From Medicago truncatula (taxonomy: Eukaryota; Streptophyta; Magnoliopsida; Fabales; Fabaceae), in assembly GCF_003473485.1 (NCBI RefSeq), contig NC_053042.1:6967501-7031500 (forward strand): a DNA stretch of 64,000 nt, given 5' to 3'. How positions within the stretch are numbered: position 1 is the first letter of the stretch; every line of letters begins with the position of its first letter. Shown here piece after piece: positions 24,817-37,212 of the stretch. A program made the position numbers and the translations under genes. The notes below the pieces were generated by a model that worked only from the letters and a program-made list of their open reading frames with translations, ran no database searches and was not told the DNA's origin.

Positions 24817-25340
24817 GACTTTTGTCAATCATGTTTATGCATAGCAATTAGCACTCATCTTCATATGTCCGCTAAATCAAGTTGTGGCGGCATGTATGAA
24901 AGGCCTTGATAGTGTTAAGAGGTGTACAATTGAAGAGAGTTTAAGAGTAAGTTAGCAGGTTACTTTCACTCTCTAAGGCAAATATTGTGAAATAATTTAT
25001 AAATGATATTTTTTTTATTTAATCATTTAGAAATAATACTGATGTCAAGCTTGTTAAATACTTGGCATAAATATCATGCATGCAAGTGATTAGTTAGTTG
25101 GTAAGAAATCTTAAGTAGTGAAAGTTATGAACAATTCTGCATGTTCCCTTTTTCTCTATTGGGTTAGTATTTTTCATCCCTTTTTCTCTATTGAGTCAGT
25201 ATGATTGATCGTTTAGTTGATTTGTATGCTGATTTGGTTTTTCAATATTGCCTCTTGTCACTAATATGTGAGTATTTTGTGCTTTTCAGTGCAAGGGATC
25301 ACGATTTCATGTTGTAGAGATCGTTAACACTTAAGAGATA

Positions 25341-26014
25341 CTACATGTGATATCTATGATTAATTTAGTCCTTTCTCTGTGTTATTTTTATCATGGAAGA
25401 AAAGCAAACAAAAGTTAGAGAGCAATGACCAACAAAGTTGTTTGACCTTTTTCTTTTGGACCTTTCCTTTGTAGAGGTAGCATCAACATACTGTACTATC
25501 TACTTTGTGGTGGAAATTTCTGAGTACTAAAGATTTTTATATGCTTGGGTTGGATTTTTTCTCATGACTGATTGAAAGTGACAAACAACACCACAATACA
25601 ATGTCCATCACCAAACTTTCCTTTTTTAATAAACCAGAAAAGAAAATATCTAACTAGAATTTCAGAATAAGAAAGCAGTTTACCAGTCAATTGTCACCAC
25701 ATTATAAATTTTCCACAAAAAATGAATTTCTTGTCTAACATATACTACTAAAATGGAATTTCATGCAAAGTTTTATTTTTATCTTTTATTGAAGTTATTT
25801 TGGTGACGTATTCGAACACTATTTCCGAATATATTTATTCATCAAATTATCATCCTCTTTAACAAAATACTCGTTAACTTTCTCATCAAGCCATAAAGCA
25901 ACCTTATATTCTCCTAAAGTAAGATGAAAAGTTTATGACATATCAAGCAATTATTATCTTGTGTGAAAGAAGCGATATTATGATTCAATACGATACCCAT
26001 TTTCCAACACGGTA

Positions 26015-26070
<56 letters not shown>

Positions 26071-27424
26071 TGGAAGGTCGGTATGAATATTTCTAGTAGC
26101 ATAGGATAATAATACCTACAATTGAAAATAAAATAAAATTAACGAGGAAGCAAAGTGTGAAACTCATTAAGGGCCAACAGCTACCAAACAAGATTATATT
26201 GATATTATGACAATTACTACTCTTTGATTAGTAATTATATTATTGATATTATAACATTTTTATATTGTGTAGTACTATTTGTGACCAAATAGTATTTTAT
26301 TTATTTTTGACAAAAAAAATAGTATTTTAAATTTATTTATTAATAAGTTGACAAATAAATATAATTATTGTGTGAATGATTTTGATATGAAATTCACAAA
26401 TGAAATTACAAGCCGTTAACATGGTGTAAAAGGAAAAAAAAATCATAATTCAATGTAACATTAAATTAAATGTTGTTTTTCCTATACTATCAAATAAATT
26501 GAAAATCTCGGGTGTAACTGTCACTTTTGCAGATTTTTTTTATTTCTAATTAGCAGTTATTTTCAAAGTTTAATGTAACATTAAATGTTGTTTTTTCTAT
26601 AAAGCCTTTAGTAATTTTATTGGAGAGAGAAAAGTATATGAAATATGATATTAAATATTCAAGGATATTATAGGCAAAACATAAATTATTGTATCAAAAG
26701 TATTGAAATATATTTAGTGTATTGGTTGGTATAAAAAGTTAAAATGTGACAATTAAAAAGGAACGAAGATGTTAATGTTAAAAAGGTGCAACTATCAAGG
26801 GCACCCGTGTGTAAAAGCAGATCCGCAATTCTTTCTAGAAGTACTTTACCATTTTATATTTATTTTTTTCCCTATGGTTAATGTGGCAGTGTCATATGTT
26901 TTTGTTTTTATTAATATTGAAAAAATACTTTACCATCTTTTTGTACACATGACACATGCACATCTATTCTTTCTTTCCTCACTCTTTCTTTCTTGTGAAA
27001 CCTGTACTTTCATGACATGAAACAAAATCTATACCTTACAGGTTCTCTTCTATGTTCTTTCACTCTCCATATATTTTTATTTTATTTTCTGTCACAAACT
27101 TGTGATTTCTGTTTATGCATGTTAGGTTGGCTAAGCATAATATGAAATATATAATTTAATTTTCTTTGTTTTTATTTTTATTTTTTGGATCTGTTACAAT
27201 GATTATATTTCAATAGTACATATTCTTCTGTCATTATAGATTGATAATGACAAAAATTTAAAAACAAATTATACTCCTTATTGGATACTGTTCGTGTGAT
27301 CTATGAGCTTCTTGAGACAAGAATATTAATAATTTTGTTTTTGTTAATAATTGTTTTGGTTTTGTTTTCTATTGTTATTGAAATAGGATTTGGTTGTAAA
27401 GAGTGAAAAGAATCTTCAATTGCC
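25341..27424. other. intergenic, upstream of the Sec14 gene
   Basis: Very AT-rich. It contains the TA microsatellite at 26018-26067 and two about 30-base direct repeats (around 26453 and 26571, both with TGTAACATTAAAT). The 5' leader of the downstream gene probably lies in the last few hundred bases, possibly with an intron ending at the AG near 27386. Confidence 0.4.
26018..26067 (+). repeat. TA microsatellite, about 25 units
   Basis: Uninterrupted alternating A and T. Confidence 0.95.
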
Positions 27425-29740
27425 ATGTTTAATCTCTGGGGCGGCTCTCAACAAGACCAGCAAAACAAAGAGGCTTATGCTGAATCCAAGGTAAGTTGGT
27501 TCTGCGGTGACAAAATTTGATTTTGAATGAATTGATTCTGACTAAAAGTGAGTTGAATGTAAAATGATCTTCGTTTGGATTCATTCGTGTAAAGGTGAGT
27601 TGAACAATAGATTTTAGTTTAGAAATCAATTGTAGAGGCGTAAAGATCAAATTCTAGTTTGAAGTTAGAATCAATTATGGATGCAAAATCAATTTTACTC
27701 GAAAACAGCTAAACATTTCAGAATAAATTCTATACCTATGGAATCAATTTTGGCACATTGAAAAGGGGAACGATATATGCAAGTTATTGTTTGGTGATGT
27801 TATGTTCTATTATGTTATTAGTTATTACCTTTGTTGGGTTACATCATGGTTCTGATTCTGAATATTGAAATCTTGAAACCAGATTAAAGAGCTCAAGCTT
27901 GCAATTGGACCCTTATCAGGACACGACTTGAAGTACTGCACCGATGCTTGTTTGAAGCGATATCTGGAAGCTCGAAATTGGAATGTCGACAAGTCCAAGA
28001 AGATGTTGAAAGAGACACTCAAGTGGAGATCAGTCTATAAGCCTGAGGAAATCCGCTGGGTGAGTTTTGTGTTTGATCTTGTTTTGATGATTTTGGTGCA
28101 TAAATATTGTCTTAATTTAATTCAAGGCGATGTAAATGATGATTCAGGATGAGGTTGCCGTGGAAGGAGAGACAGGTAAAATGTATAGAGCAGGTTTTCA
28201 TGACAGACAAGGAAGGACTGTTCTTATTTTGAGACCTGGAATGCAGGTATCATGGTTTTGAGATGTTTGGTTTCACTATAGGCTTGTTTGTATTGACTTA
28301 TTTGAGATTATCCACTGACACAAACACTTGTGAAACTGGTTGGGAGAGCTATGGAAACAGTTTATGATATGTTCATAAGTTAGTTTCAGTTTATTTCCAT
28401 AAGCTCTTCAGGACAACTTATGAAAAGAACTAATAACTTCTATGAAAACAATTTGACTTTATTTTATGTTTTGTTATAAAAATGGCTTATACATGAGCAC
28501 TTATTTGATTAGTGATTAATATAAGTGCTTAATTAAGTTGTTTATCCAAACAGAGTCCATCCTTGAGCTTATACGGTATAGAAATTGAATGTTTGATGTG
28601 TTGCAGAATACTTCTTCAATAGACAATCAGATTAAGCATCTCGTGTATCTTTTGGAAAATGCTATGCTTAATCTTCCACCAGGGCAAGAACAAATGGCCT
28701 GGTTGATAGACTTCACTGGGTGGTCAATTACCAACAATGTTCCCCTCAAATCAGCCAGAGAGACCATCAGTATTCTCCAGAATCACTATCCTGAGAGGCT
28801 TGGCATAGCATTTCTTTATAACCCTCCTCGAATTTTTGAAGCTTTTTGGAAGGTTTGTCATCTTTAATTTCCATGGCCACTACTATTGATATCCTTAAAT
28901 TCCAGATCAAAATTCATTGCAATTAGGGAATGACACATTTGATGCAGTCGTATGATTTGGACTGTTGTTGAATCAAAGATTAGACAGTCTACATTTCGAC
29001 TTTGGTGAACTTAGTCCTAAACACAAAGTCGGACGTGAACCATCTGATCTTGGTCTGAGCGAATCACACATTTGACACAATCACATGATTTGGACAGTCG
29101 AACCATTCGCACTTTAACTTTGGTAAATTTGGTCCAAAACACAGTATGGACGTGGACTGTCGTCCGACCTTGATCAATGGAATCACACATATGACACAGT
29201 CACTTGATTTGGACCGCCGAATCAAGATTAGACAGTCCACGTTTCGACATTGGTAAATTTGGTCCAAAACAAAATGTAAGGACTTAAAGTGTCGGATCTT
29301 GATCTGATAGTTTAGATCAACAACTGCATAATTTCGCGACTGTGATGGATCCAAATCTTCAAATTTCACCCTTAAATATAAATCTAATACTGATTCTATT
29401 GCGTTTTAGTATCAAAAAGTTAAAGTTTGTACTTATTTTTATGCAGATAGTGAAGTATTTCTTGGATAACAAGACATTTCATAAGGTGAAATTTGTGTAC
29501 CCTAAGAACAAAGACAGTGTGGAACTCATGAGGTCTTACTTTGACGACGAAAATCTTCCAAGTGAACTAGGTGGAAAAAGCATATTGAACTACAACCATG
29601 AGGAGTTTTCCAAAATAATGGCTCAGGATGATTTGAAATGTGCAGACTATTGGGGCACTGACGAAAAGCTAAGAAACCACAGGCATTGTGCAGCAGAGGT
29701 AGCTCCAGAACCAGTTTGCAGTGAAACTCCAGCTACTTGA
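27425..29740 (+). CDS. Sec14-like CRAL-TRIO lipid-transfer protein
   Basis: Five coding exons: 27425-27490, 27883-28059, 28148-28246, 28607-28852 and 29447-29740. All introns are GT-AG and phase 0, giving 293 residues. Residues 23-80 form the CRAL-TRIO N-terminal helical region (CTDACLKRYLEARNWNVDKS is the typical RFLRAR-like segment). Residues about 90-245 are the CRAL-TRIO lipid-binding domain, with RTVLILRPGMQ, MAWLIDFTGWS and the YPERLGIAFLYNPP gate segment. The ending KSILNYNHEEFSKIM is typical of plant Sec14 relatives. The family binds and exchanges phosphatidylinositol and other lipids between membranes. The protein has no GOLD or nodulin tail, so it belongs to the small stand-alone class. 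The start is the first ATG, in an MFNLWG context common to these proteins. Intron 3 carries a MITE and intron 4 a tandem repeat. Function is from the family; substrate is unknown. Confidence 0.93.
28277..28558. mobile_element. MITE-like repeat in Sec14 intron 3
   Basis: A stretch beginning GGCTTGTTTGTATTGACTT and ending TTGTTTATCCAAACAGAG, with internal GCTTAT/ATAAGC words that fold back. I recognise it as a dispersed repeat type common in legume introns. The ends are imperfect and no target duplication was established. Confidence 0.5.
28925..29320 (+). repeat. three degenerate tandem units in Sec14 intron 4
   Basis: Units of about 117-135 bases start near 28932, 29067 and 29184. Each carries ATTTGGAC(A/T/C)GTYG-like sequence, a TTGGTAAATTTGGTCC-like segment and a GGACGTG/TCTGATCTTG-like segment. 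The first unit is the most diverged. Confidence 0.7.
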
Positions 29741-30549
29741 GAAATCTAACCTTGTTTTAACTTAGTGCAGTTATAAGTATTAATTATCATAAAGCCATTC
29801 GATTCAGGCAAATTAATAATAAGTAACAGCTTTATTATTCCATCACGATGTAGTAATAGTACACTTGTTACCTGCTAGCAGATTAGCTCAAGCTGAGTGA
29901 TTTTTGAAAATATGGCAATGTGCAATATTGATATGATTAAATAAGTAATTACTTGACTGTAAAAACTTCCACGCCATTTTAATTTTCGAGTATTAACAAT
30001 TTTGCATCAGATTCACAGAAAAGTCAATTGATCACCTAGATGGAAACATGCTTCATACAAATGTGCTATTTACAAGTTTTTCTTTTTGGTTCATGTAAAA
30101 TTTACTCTCATGAAAGAATCATCAATTCCAACAAGAATTTACTATGAAATTTACATATTGACTACTAAAGAGAAAATTTGGATTTGAATTCAAATTAAAA
30201 CTAGTGTGAATTTTGTGTCAATCTTCATTGGTTGCTACTTACAACCTAGCAATAGAACCACATTCATACAAAGTGTTTTATGATTCCAATGACAACAATT
30301 AAACTTTTCCACTGTCCTTCAAAACAAAACAAGAACATTTCTTTAAAAGCCTTTGAAGGGCACAGAAAATGAAAGATTGTGTGCTAAACAAGGGAACTTC
30401 TAAGTAGTTGCCCTTTTTTATATCTAGGAATCAAACTCGGTATCTCGAGATTTACAACACTCACACATAATGCGCACTACCTAGTGGTAGATAAGTAATT
30501 GACTTTGAGCTATCAAGCAAATAAATTTCAGCTTACAGAAGGAGTTATA
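29741..30549. other. convergent intergenic stretch
   Basis: Lies between the 3' ends of the Sec14 gene (+) and the At1g01500-like gene (-), so it holds both 3' UTRs. 30424-30500 on the minus strand has a SINE-like B box (GTTTGATTCCTAG), too weak to call. Confidence 0.4.
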
Positions 30550-33276
30550 TTATATGAACCTCCTCTTGAAACTACGAGTAGTTGTTTGGTATGAACGTGC
30601 CAAGAGGCTGACCCCTATACCAACTCCTACAAAGATGCCAAGTCCAATTCCAACACCAACTCTTACTCCAGCATTGAACCATGATAGCTCACCATCTTCC
30701 ATATCTATATATCCTTCCCTTTGGCAATACATGTTGTTGTAATGCTCTTCTTGTTCTGGTTTGAAGCTTCTGTACTCAGTTACCTATGAACCAAAACCAA
30801 ACAAGCTAAGTTATATAATAGGTGCTTAACATAAAAGTTATTGCTATTGTGACACTCATAAGTACTTGGAAATTCTATTGCCATTTTATAATTAGATATA
30901 TGTAGTTGAAGGACTAATACTAGGAGAATTTAAGTCAAAGTAAAATGGTAAATAAATGCTATTTGATGGAATTCCTAAGAAAATCCATGTATATATTAAT
31001 GCGTAAACAATACTAAGTAGATACTCCTGAGAAGATAAAACATAAATGAAAAATCAAGCTCTAAAAGCAAATACTATGTTAGGTATTGGATTTGGACCTT
31101 AGACAAATAAATCGGCCGAATAGAGGGCACCAATATGTATTTGATGGTTGCTCAATAGACCCCTCAAAATTACTCACATTTATAAAAATAGCCGATCGGG
31201 AGTTACAACCTGATCAGGAGCAAAATTGAGGGGTCTATTGACTAACCATATATGTATATAGTTACAATTGCTGATGTGGTCAATATGCTTGAGAGAAAAG
31301 GTAGTTATAAGAAGGAGACACTTACCATTAGGGGAGACATTGGTTATTATCTTGTCAAAAAACCTTATGGTTTAGACAGAAAGAGAATTAACTCTTCTCT
31401 GAATAGCTGTTTTCCTTCAGTAATATGTTTATTTCAATGAATAATATAATTTTATGTTTCTCTTGAATTTAGGTTACTATCACACTCAATATCAACAAAT
31501 TTGTACCATAATAGAAGGAGTAGATTGAAAGTTTTGGTGCAATTTGACTAGACTTTGTCAATCCATTTTAACAACTCACACCTTCTAGTTGTACATTCAT
31601 CTGGTCTTAAATATAAATAAAAATATTATATGCATTTGATCCAATCTAATAGATAGACTTTTTTGTTTATATCTGAGACAGAGAGCATAAAGTCTTGAAG
31701 CACACATGAAGATGTTGAGATACAACATAGAGAAAATCTATGAAGCATGGACACTCCTCGGATTAAGGGTATTCTGGTGTCGGATATGCGTCGGTGTCCG
31801 ACACAGACACGACACCTATGATTACACTTAATTATGTCATTTTCTCAGATTATTATCCGTGTTGATGTGTTAGTGTTCGTGTCGTGTCCCATGTTCGTCA
31901 CTATGTACGTGCTTCATAGCAGAAAATAAGGCCTCCCCACTACCAGTACTTGTCCTTTAATGGGGAAGGTCAGAATCTATTTACAAGGGACATTGGAGAA
32001 TGCAAAACAGAAAATAATAAGTTAAATTTGTAGTTCCCAATAGTTAATAAAAGATATGTGTATTGTGGTTTGAGCCTCCCCATGCAACAGTCTAGGATAG
32101 GATTGTTGGGACCAATATCTAAAGGTACTAAATTAGAGGGACCAAAACATAGATAACATTAATAAACAACTTGCATTAGATTATTCTAGCAAACAGAAGT
32201 TTAGCCATAGAACATGCTTTATACAAAAAAATCAGTATTATCAAGGGAATATGCCACATCTTATTCCAATTCCAAAAATATAGTCAATTAGTCATTAACT
32301 TCATACCTAGTAATTTGTATTATCCACAAAAATTGCATGGTAAAAGAAATAAGCATATCCCATGATAGTGAAAATTATGATATCCCTAATAGACCAAATG
32401 GAATATTCACCAAATTAGTGCATGTTTGGATTGACAATGAGGTCTGACATGATTACATTGTGCCACCGTGATTTTGTAAAAAGCTAGATGCTTCAACAAA
32501 ATCACGACATCACTGTGATTTCATCAAACTCGGTGATTCCAAACACGCACTTATAAGTTGTGCAATTTTACCTGTGAATCAAGTCCATGATCATGATCAC
32601 AGACATCTTTCTTAATTTCAGATGTTTCATATTCTGGAATCACATCCAACATGCACATTTTCCTATTATGCTTCTTCCTGCAATTGATCTGCAGTGTTCT
32701 AGTTAAGATTATAGGTTTTCCTGAGAAACAACCAGCAACATAAACCTCAATTTCAGGAACAGAAACATGTTTTCCTTTGAAAAAACCACTATTAGATGCC
32801 ATTTCTGTTTCACAATTCATACTCCAATATCTCTTATCATTATCATGATTTTTCATCTCAAGAACACAGGAGAGAATGCATTGATCTTTATCACAAACCT
32901 CAAACTTCATGCTACCATTTAATCTTATACTATCTGTATTCACAAAAGTGACTTGTTCAGATTTCTTATCAATTCTATCCCTTCGTAGAATTGAAGAATC
33001 TTCATCACTGTTCATGCTACTTCTAACACCATTTACCTCTAAGAGTGTATCAAGACTTAAAGGTATATGATGAAGATATAGAAATTGTGGTGTGGATTCA
33101 TTCACTTGAATTCCACTAACTCTTACATAAAAAACTCTTACATCAAACCAAGGTAATGAAAATGATAATTTGATGCATGATGGATCATATGGTGAATATT
33201 CAATTATTTGAAGACTTTTATTTCTTGCTTCTCCTCCATTGCATGATGATGCATCATAAGATCCTCCCATCTTCAT
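30550..33276 (-). CDS. conserved plant protein, At1g01500-like
   Basis: Two coding exons, 33276-32572 and 30783-30550, with a GT-AG phase-0 intron, giving 312 residues from the ATG at 33276. The frame stays open upstream of this ATG (to about 33380) without another ATG, so a longer first exon spliced from further up is possible. The segment LPWFDVRVFYVRVSG, then IPLSLDTLLEVNGVRSS and RRDRIDKKSEQVTFV, is the conserved core of a land-plant family containing Arabidopsis At1g01500. Databases label it an erythronate-4-phosphate dehydrogenase family, but I see no dehydrogenase (Rossmann) motif and would not infer that activity. The C-terminus (about 271-298) is a Gly/Val-rich hydrophobic segment followed by basic residues, consistent with a membrane anchor with a short basic tail. 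The role is unknown. Confidence 0.85.
31738..31919. mobile_element. small hAT-type MITE in an intron
   Basis: Ends are CTATGAAGCA and its inverse, with internal GACACGACACC-like subterminal words. The flanks are GAGAAAAT (31730-31737) and CAGAAAAT (31920-31927), an 8-bp duplication with one mismatch. The end resembles that of the hAT element at 11249 (CTGTGAAGC). Confidence 0.65.
32418..32550. mobile_element. Tourist-like MITE, 133 bp, beside a splice donor
   Basis: Inverted ends GTGCRTGTTTGGA with TTA duplications at 32415-32417 and 32551-32553. On the minus strand the insertion starts about 20 bases downstream of the donor of the At1g01500-like gene. Confidence 0.75.
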
Positions 33277-33321
33277 ATCCAAAACTGAAATTGTTAATCC
33301 ATAATGTTTTTTTCCAATCAA

Positions 33322-36016
33322 AACAAAACCTGTTTCACAATCAACGAAACAGTTAAAGGATCGCTGATGTAATTTTGCCTAAAATATTGTACAAACTCGA
33401 AGCGAAAGAAGAAAAACAAATTAAAAAGGACACAAAATATGAAATCTAAAGGGAAGAAAAGAAGGTAGAAAGAAAGAGAACTTGAGTGAAGGTGGAAGAT
33501 TATAAGTCACAAGATAAAAATGGCAATTTATTATATTGTTTATGTTTTGTAGATTAGAATGAAAATGAAATGGAAAAGGTGAAGTATATGAAAGTGAAGA
33601 GCATTTATTTATTTATGTAGCAAATAATATACACTTCATATAGTAATTTACTAGGAGACAAATCTATGTGTTTATTTAAGGAAGATGTACCACCACAAAC
33701 AAATTTAAATTCCTATTTTTCAGGAAATAAACTCTAACCATGAAAAATTGAACTATTCATGCACACTCTTTGACTTTGATTATGATGTTTTCTTCTCTAT
33801 CCTTTACCACAGCCACGCATGCTTTATATATGCAATCAAATTCTTAAACCAAGGTACCTTTCATATCTTTTGTCCACATAATCTAAGTCCTGCCCCGTGA
33901 TCGTGGCAGGCTGGCAACAATATCAACTATGTGTTCTTTCTTCTAAACAAAGCATAATATATAGTAATACATTAAAAATATATTAAGAAAGTATAGGATC
34001 ATTTATTTATTTTGTAATACCTGATTACTTGTAGGATCATTTGTAGATCAAAAATCTTACGAAAGCATCTCCTTTTAATTTTCCTTTGCTCTTTTACTTT
34101 GATATAATATTTTAAACATGCTTGCAAAACAAACTATTCTAAAAAAAGAAAGAGTACACCTGAGTTATTAAAAAATAGAGACAAAATACCGACAGAAACA
34201 TTTGAAGGATCATTGTTTGAAGGCATTTATTGGAGGATTAAAAATTGAATATAATTTATATATTTATAAGCTTTAAAAAATTATGCAACCTTTTTTTTTT
34301 ATGAAAAAAATTGAAGGTGTCGAAATGGTGCCCCGATTTATAAGCTCAAAGAACACTTTTAAAGGAATTTACATTTACCTTCGTATTAGTTTTATTTTTA
34401 AAAATTTAATTTCCACTTGGATACGTTCTTAGACATGTTAAACACTATGCAAGTACCTCTCAATTCTCATAGTACTGGGGGAATTTGAACCTTGACTCGC
34501 TATGTTCTCATCTAAGGCATAAAATACCTTAAGGCTCAAAGAAAACTTTTAATGTACCACAAGACAAGAGAGAAGGAGGTCACATTTACACTAATAATCT
34601 TTAAGGCGTCACTTTTCTTATTCAACATTTAACTCATCTATATCCACTTCCTTTTAAAAAAAACTCATCTATAATCATTGTGTGACTTAACCACTCAAAC
34701 TTGAACTAACAAATGACTATGCGGCAATGAAATGATGAACTTTGTACATATATTTAATCATATTTCACTGTCATAGTATTGCTAAAAAAAAAAGATATGA
34801 ATAAATTTCTACATGATAAGATATAATTGACTTTGCAAGATAGAATTCTTCTTCATTGTTATTGAATTATTTTAAAAATGAATTTAACAAGTAACGTTAT
34901 AGCTTGGCTGGATGATGATATATAGCTACTTCGAGATAATAAAAAAATTACTTATTTAATTTTTTATTTAAATTGTAAATTTAAATACATTTTTTGAACA
35001 AGGTAAATTGAAATACTTTAATTAGATAAACCAGAAACAGAGCACGAGACATGGTGATGGGGCCTGAGTATACTTTTGAAATTTCAATATTAGATTTCAA
35101 AATGTTGAAGCTAAAGTTTTAGAGCACGAGACAGGATGATGGGGGACTAAGAATTAATCAAAAAATAATAATAATATTAGTAGTTTAGTACAATGAAATG
35201 GGCCTTCTGACTAGAAAATTTAATCCTATCCGATGAAATTGCATTTACGTCTCACGAGGTCGGTCGGTGTCTAAATTGAACGTGATGTGGATGAATATTT
35301 TATTAAAAAATGATCACTTTCTATTTATGAGGTTTAGCTCATTAATTAATATCATTATTAAATTGATTATTTAAATCATAATTTGATAGGATAAAATCTA
35401 CATTGAGATTATGACTGTTTTATACTAGTCTGCTGGTTCAATCCATTAGTTTTTTTTTTTTTTCTTCCTTCTAAAGAAAGTATATCTGTGACTTGCTTGG
35501 GAAATTAACACGTATATTTGTCTACTTATTTTTTTATTAAGGAAATGCATTTGTTTGTGTCTTTGATTAAATAATTCTTGCAGAATTCCAACATTTTATA
35601 AATATAAATGAAGACCAAACCTTAGCACAAGAAATGCCAAGACAGGCCAATTGCATAGCTGAATACAATTCCGATCATGTCACATATGCTGCTAATTGAC
35701 TTGATTCTTAGCTAATATCGAAATACACAATGTTGCAAGTTTGAGCAACAACAAGAAAGTTCTTATTCTTATTATGATGATGTAAAATATGTTTACCAAA
35801 TATCATCAATAACAAGAAAAAAAAAATGCATACCATACACTTATATTTTGAAATTTTCAATATACGTGGAACATAAAGATATAATGTAAATAATTTAAAT
35901 GAGCCAATTTAGGTTGATACAATTTAGAGGTTGAATGCACGAATTCATTAGGGTTTATTTATTTTTTATTCAAGACTTAGTATAAACATAACATTTCATT
36001 TTTTTTTCTTCTTTAA
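33322..36016. other. intergenic, AT-rich
   Basis: The first about 300 bases are probably the 5' leader and promoter of the At1g01500-like gene. 34440-34560 contains, on the minus strand, a B-box-like GGTTCAAATTCCC, perhaps a SINE relic. Near 35040 and 35122 a 20-base phrase with GAGCACGAGACA is duplicated. No gene is seen. Confidence 0.45.
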
Positions 36017-36382
36017 TAGCAGTTATGACCCTCTAAGTAGGAAGTTACGATTTTAGTCACCTAACGAAATAAAATACATTCCAACCCTATAAGTACCGAC
36101 CCTTTTGGGATTTTGGCCCATGCCAATTTTGATCAATTCAACGGTGATGTGGATGTCACATGTGTAATTTTTTAATTTAAAAATAAATTAAAATGTCACG
36201 TGTGTAATGCTTTAATTTAAAAAAAATTACACATGGCGTCCACATCAGCATTGAATTGATCAAAATTGGTCTGGGCCCAAACTGCAAAATAGGCCGTACT
36301 TAAGGGCTGGATTGTATTTTATTTTGTTAGAGAGACAAAATTGCAATTTTCTATTACTTAGGGTCAAAACTGCTATTAAACC
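36017..36382. mobile_element. fold-back MITE, about 366 bp
   Basis: Inverted ends TTTAATAGCAGTTWTGACCC, with arms of more than 150 bp meeting near 36190. The terminal style resembles the Mutator-like MITE at 7629. Target duplication is not resolved because both flanks are T-rich. Confidence 0.7.
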
Positions 36383-36433
36383 TTCTTTTTTCCCTTGTCT
36401 CCTTTTACATTCTAAATGTTTAAAATGTTTTAG

Positions 36434-37212
36434 AGCCCGTTTGTTATAGATTTTTTAAGTAAAAAAATCACTTATTTTAAAAAAAAAAATCACTTTTAAA
36501 AGTTTTGCATCCGTTTATTACAACTTTTGAAAAAAATCAGAATCTAAAACAACTTCAAATGAGAAGCTGTTAAGAACAACTTCTCAAAAAATAGATTTTA
36601 TTTAGAGGAGAGAGAGAAAATATTGTTGAACTAATTTTGGACCCGTTTGTTACGGATTAAAATAAAAGTGATTTTGACGTAAAATAATTTAGAAATTTTA
36701 TGAAAAATCAGAATCTATTTTGTGTTTGTTTACCGTGATAAAAATCACTTTTTTTTAAACAAATAATCTAGTTTGTTTGCATATATACAACTATATCAAA
36801 TGGATTTTTGTTACAAAATAACTTCAATCTTTTAAAAAATATTTTTTCTCTCCTCTAAAAAAAATATATTTTTTGAGAAGCTGCTTTTAACAGCTTCTCA
36901 TTTGAAGCTGTTTTTAGATTTTTTTTGGATTCTGATTTTTTTTTTAAAAGTTGTAACAAACGGATGCAATATTCTTAAAAGTGATTATTTTCTTAAAATA
37001 ACTGATTTTTTCTTTGAAAAAACTATAACAAACGGACTCTTTGTAACAAAAAGCTCTCTTTTGTATAGTTGTATCCAAACAAACTAGATTATTTGTTTAA
37101 AAAAAATTGATTTTTATTACGGTAAATAAACAGAAAATTGATTCTGATTTTTCATAAAATCTCTAAAATATAATCTTTAAAATTTAAAATCACTTTTATT
37201 TTAATCCGTAAC
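36434..37212. repeat. two interleaved long inverted repeats
   Basis: Arm A (36434-36640) is inverted at 36830-37045, and arm B (36645-36800) is inverted at 37050-37212, giving the order A, B, A', B'. A and B share words such as CCCGTTTGTTA and AAAATCAGAATCT, so both come from one repeat family. No coding capacity. Confidence 0.7.

Larger units (their letters stand above)
19030..25340 (+). repeat. large duplicated block, copy 2
   Basis: This is the partner of 340-9350. Copy 2 preserves a clearer leader: an ATG at 19334 opens MDLRDLNFVPPDPESNK and meets a GT donor, but the next exon-like stretch (from about 19481) reaches a stop within nine codons. A repeated cassette (motif GGATCTTTGCCATG) occurs at about 19736, 21741, 21925 and 23148. 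A segment with the frame GFRTGLLNLSDSFLKQRRSF (near 21450) is also repeated in degenerate form near 2350, 4030 and 22920. I recognise no family. Insertions specific to this copy are the Au SINE at 20.5 kb and a poly-C expansion at 22.04 kb. Confidence 0.75.

Noticed and set aside
30554-30742. Pro/Thr-rich plus-strand frame (TPIPTPTKMPSPIPTPT)
   Set aside because: It is the antisense shadow of the Gly/Val-rich C-terminus encoded on the minus strand.
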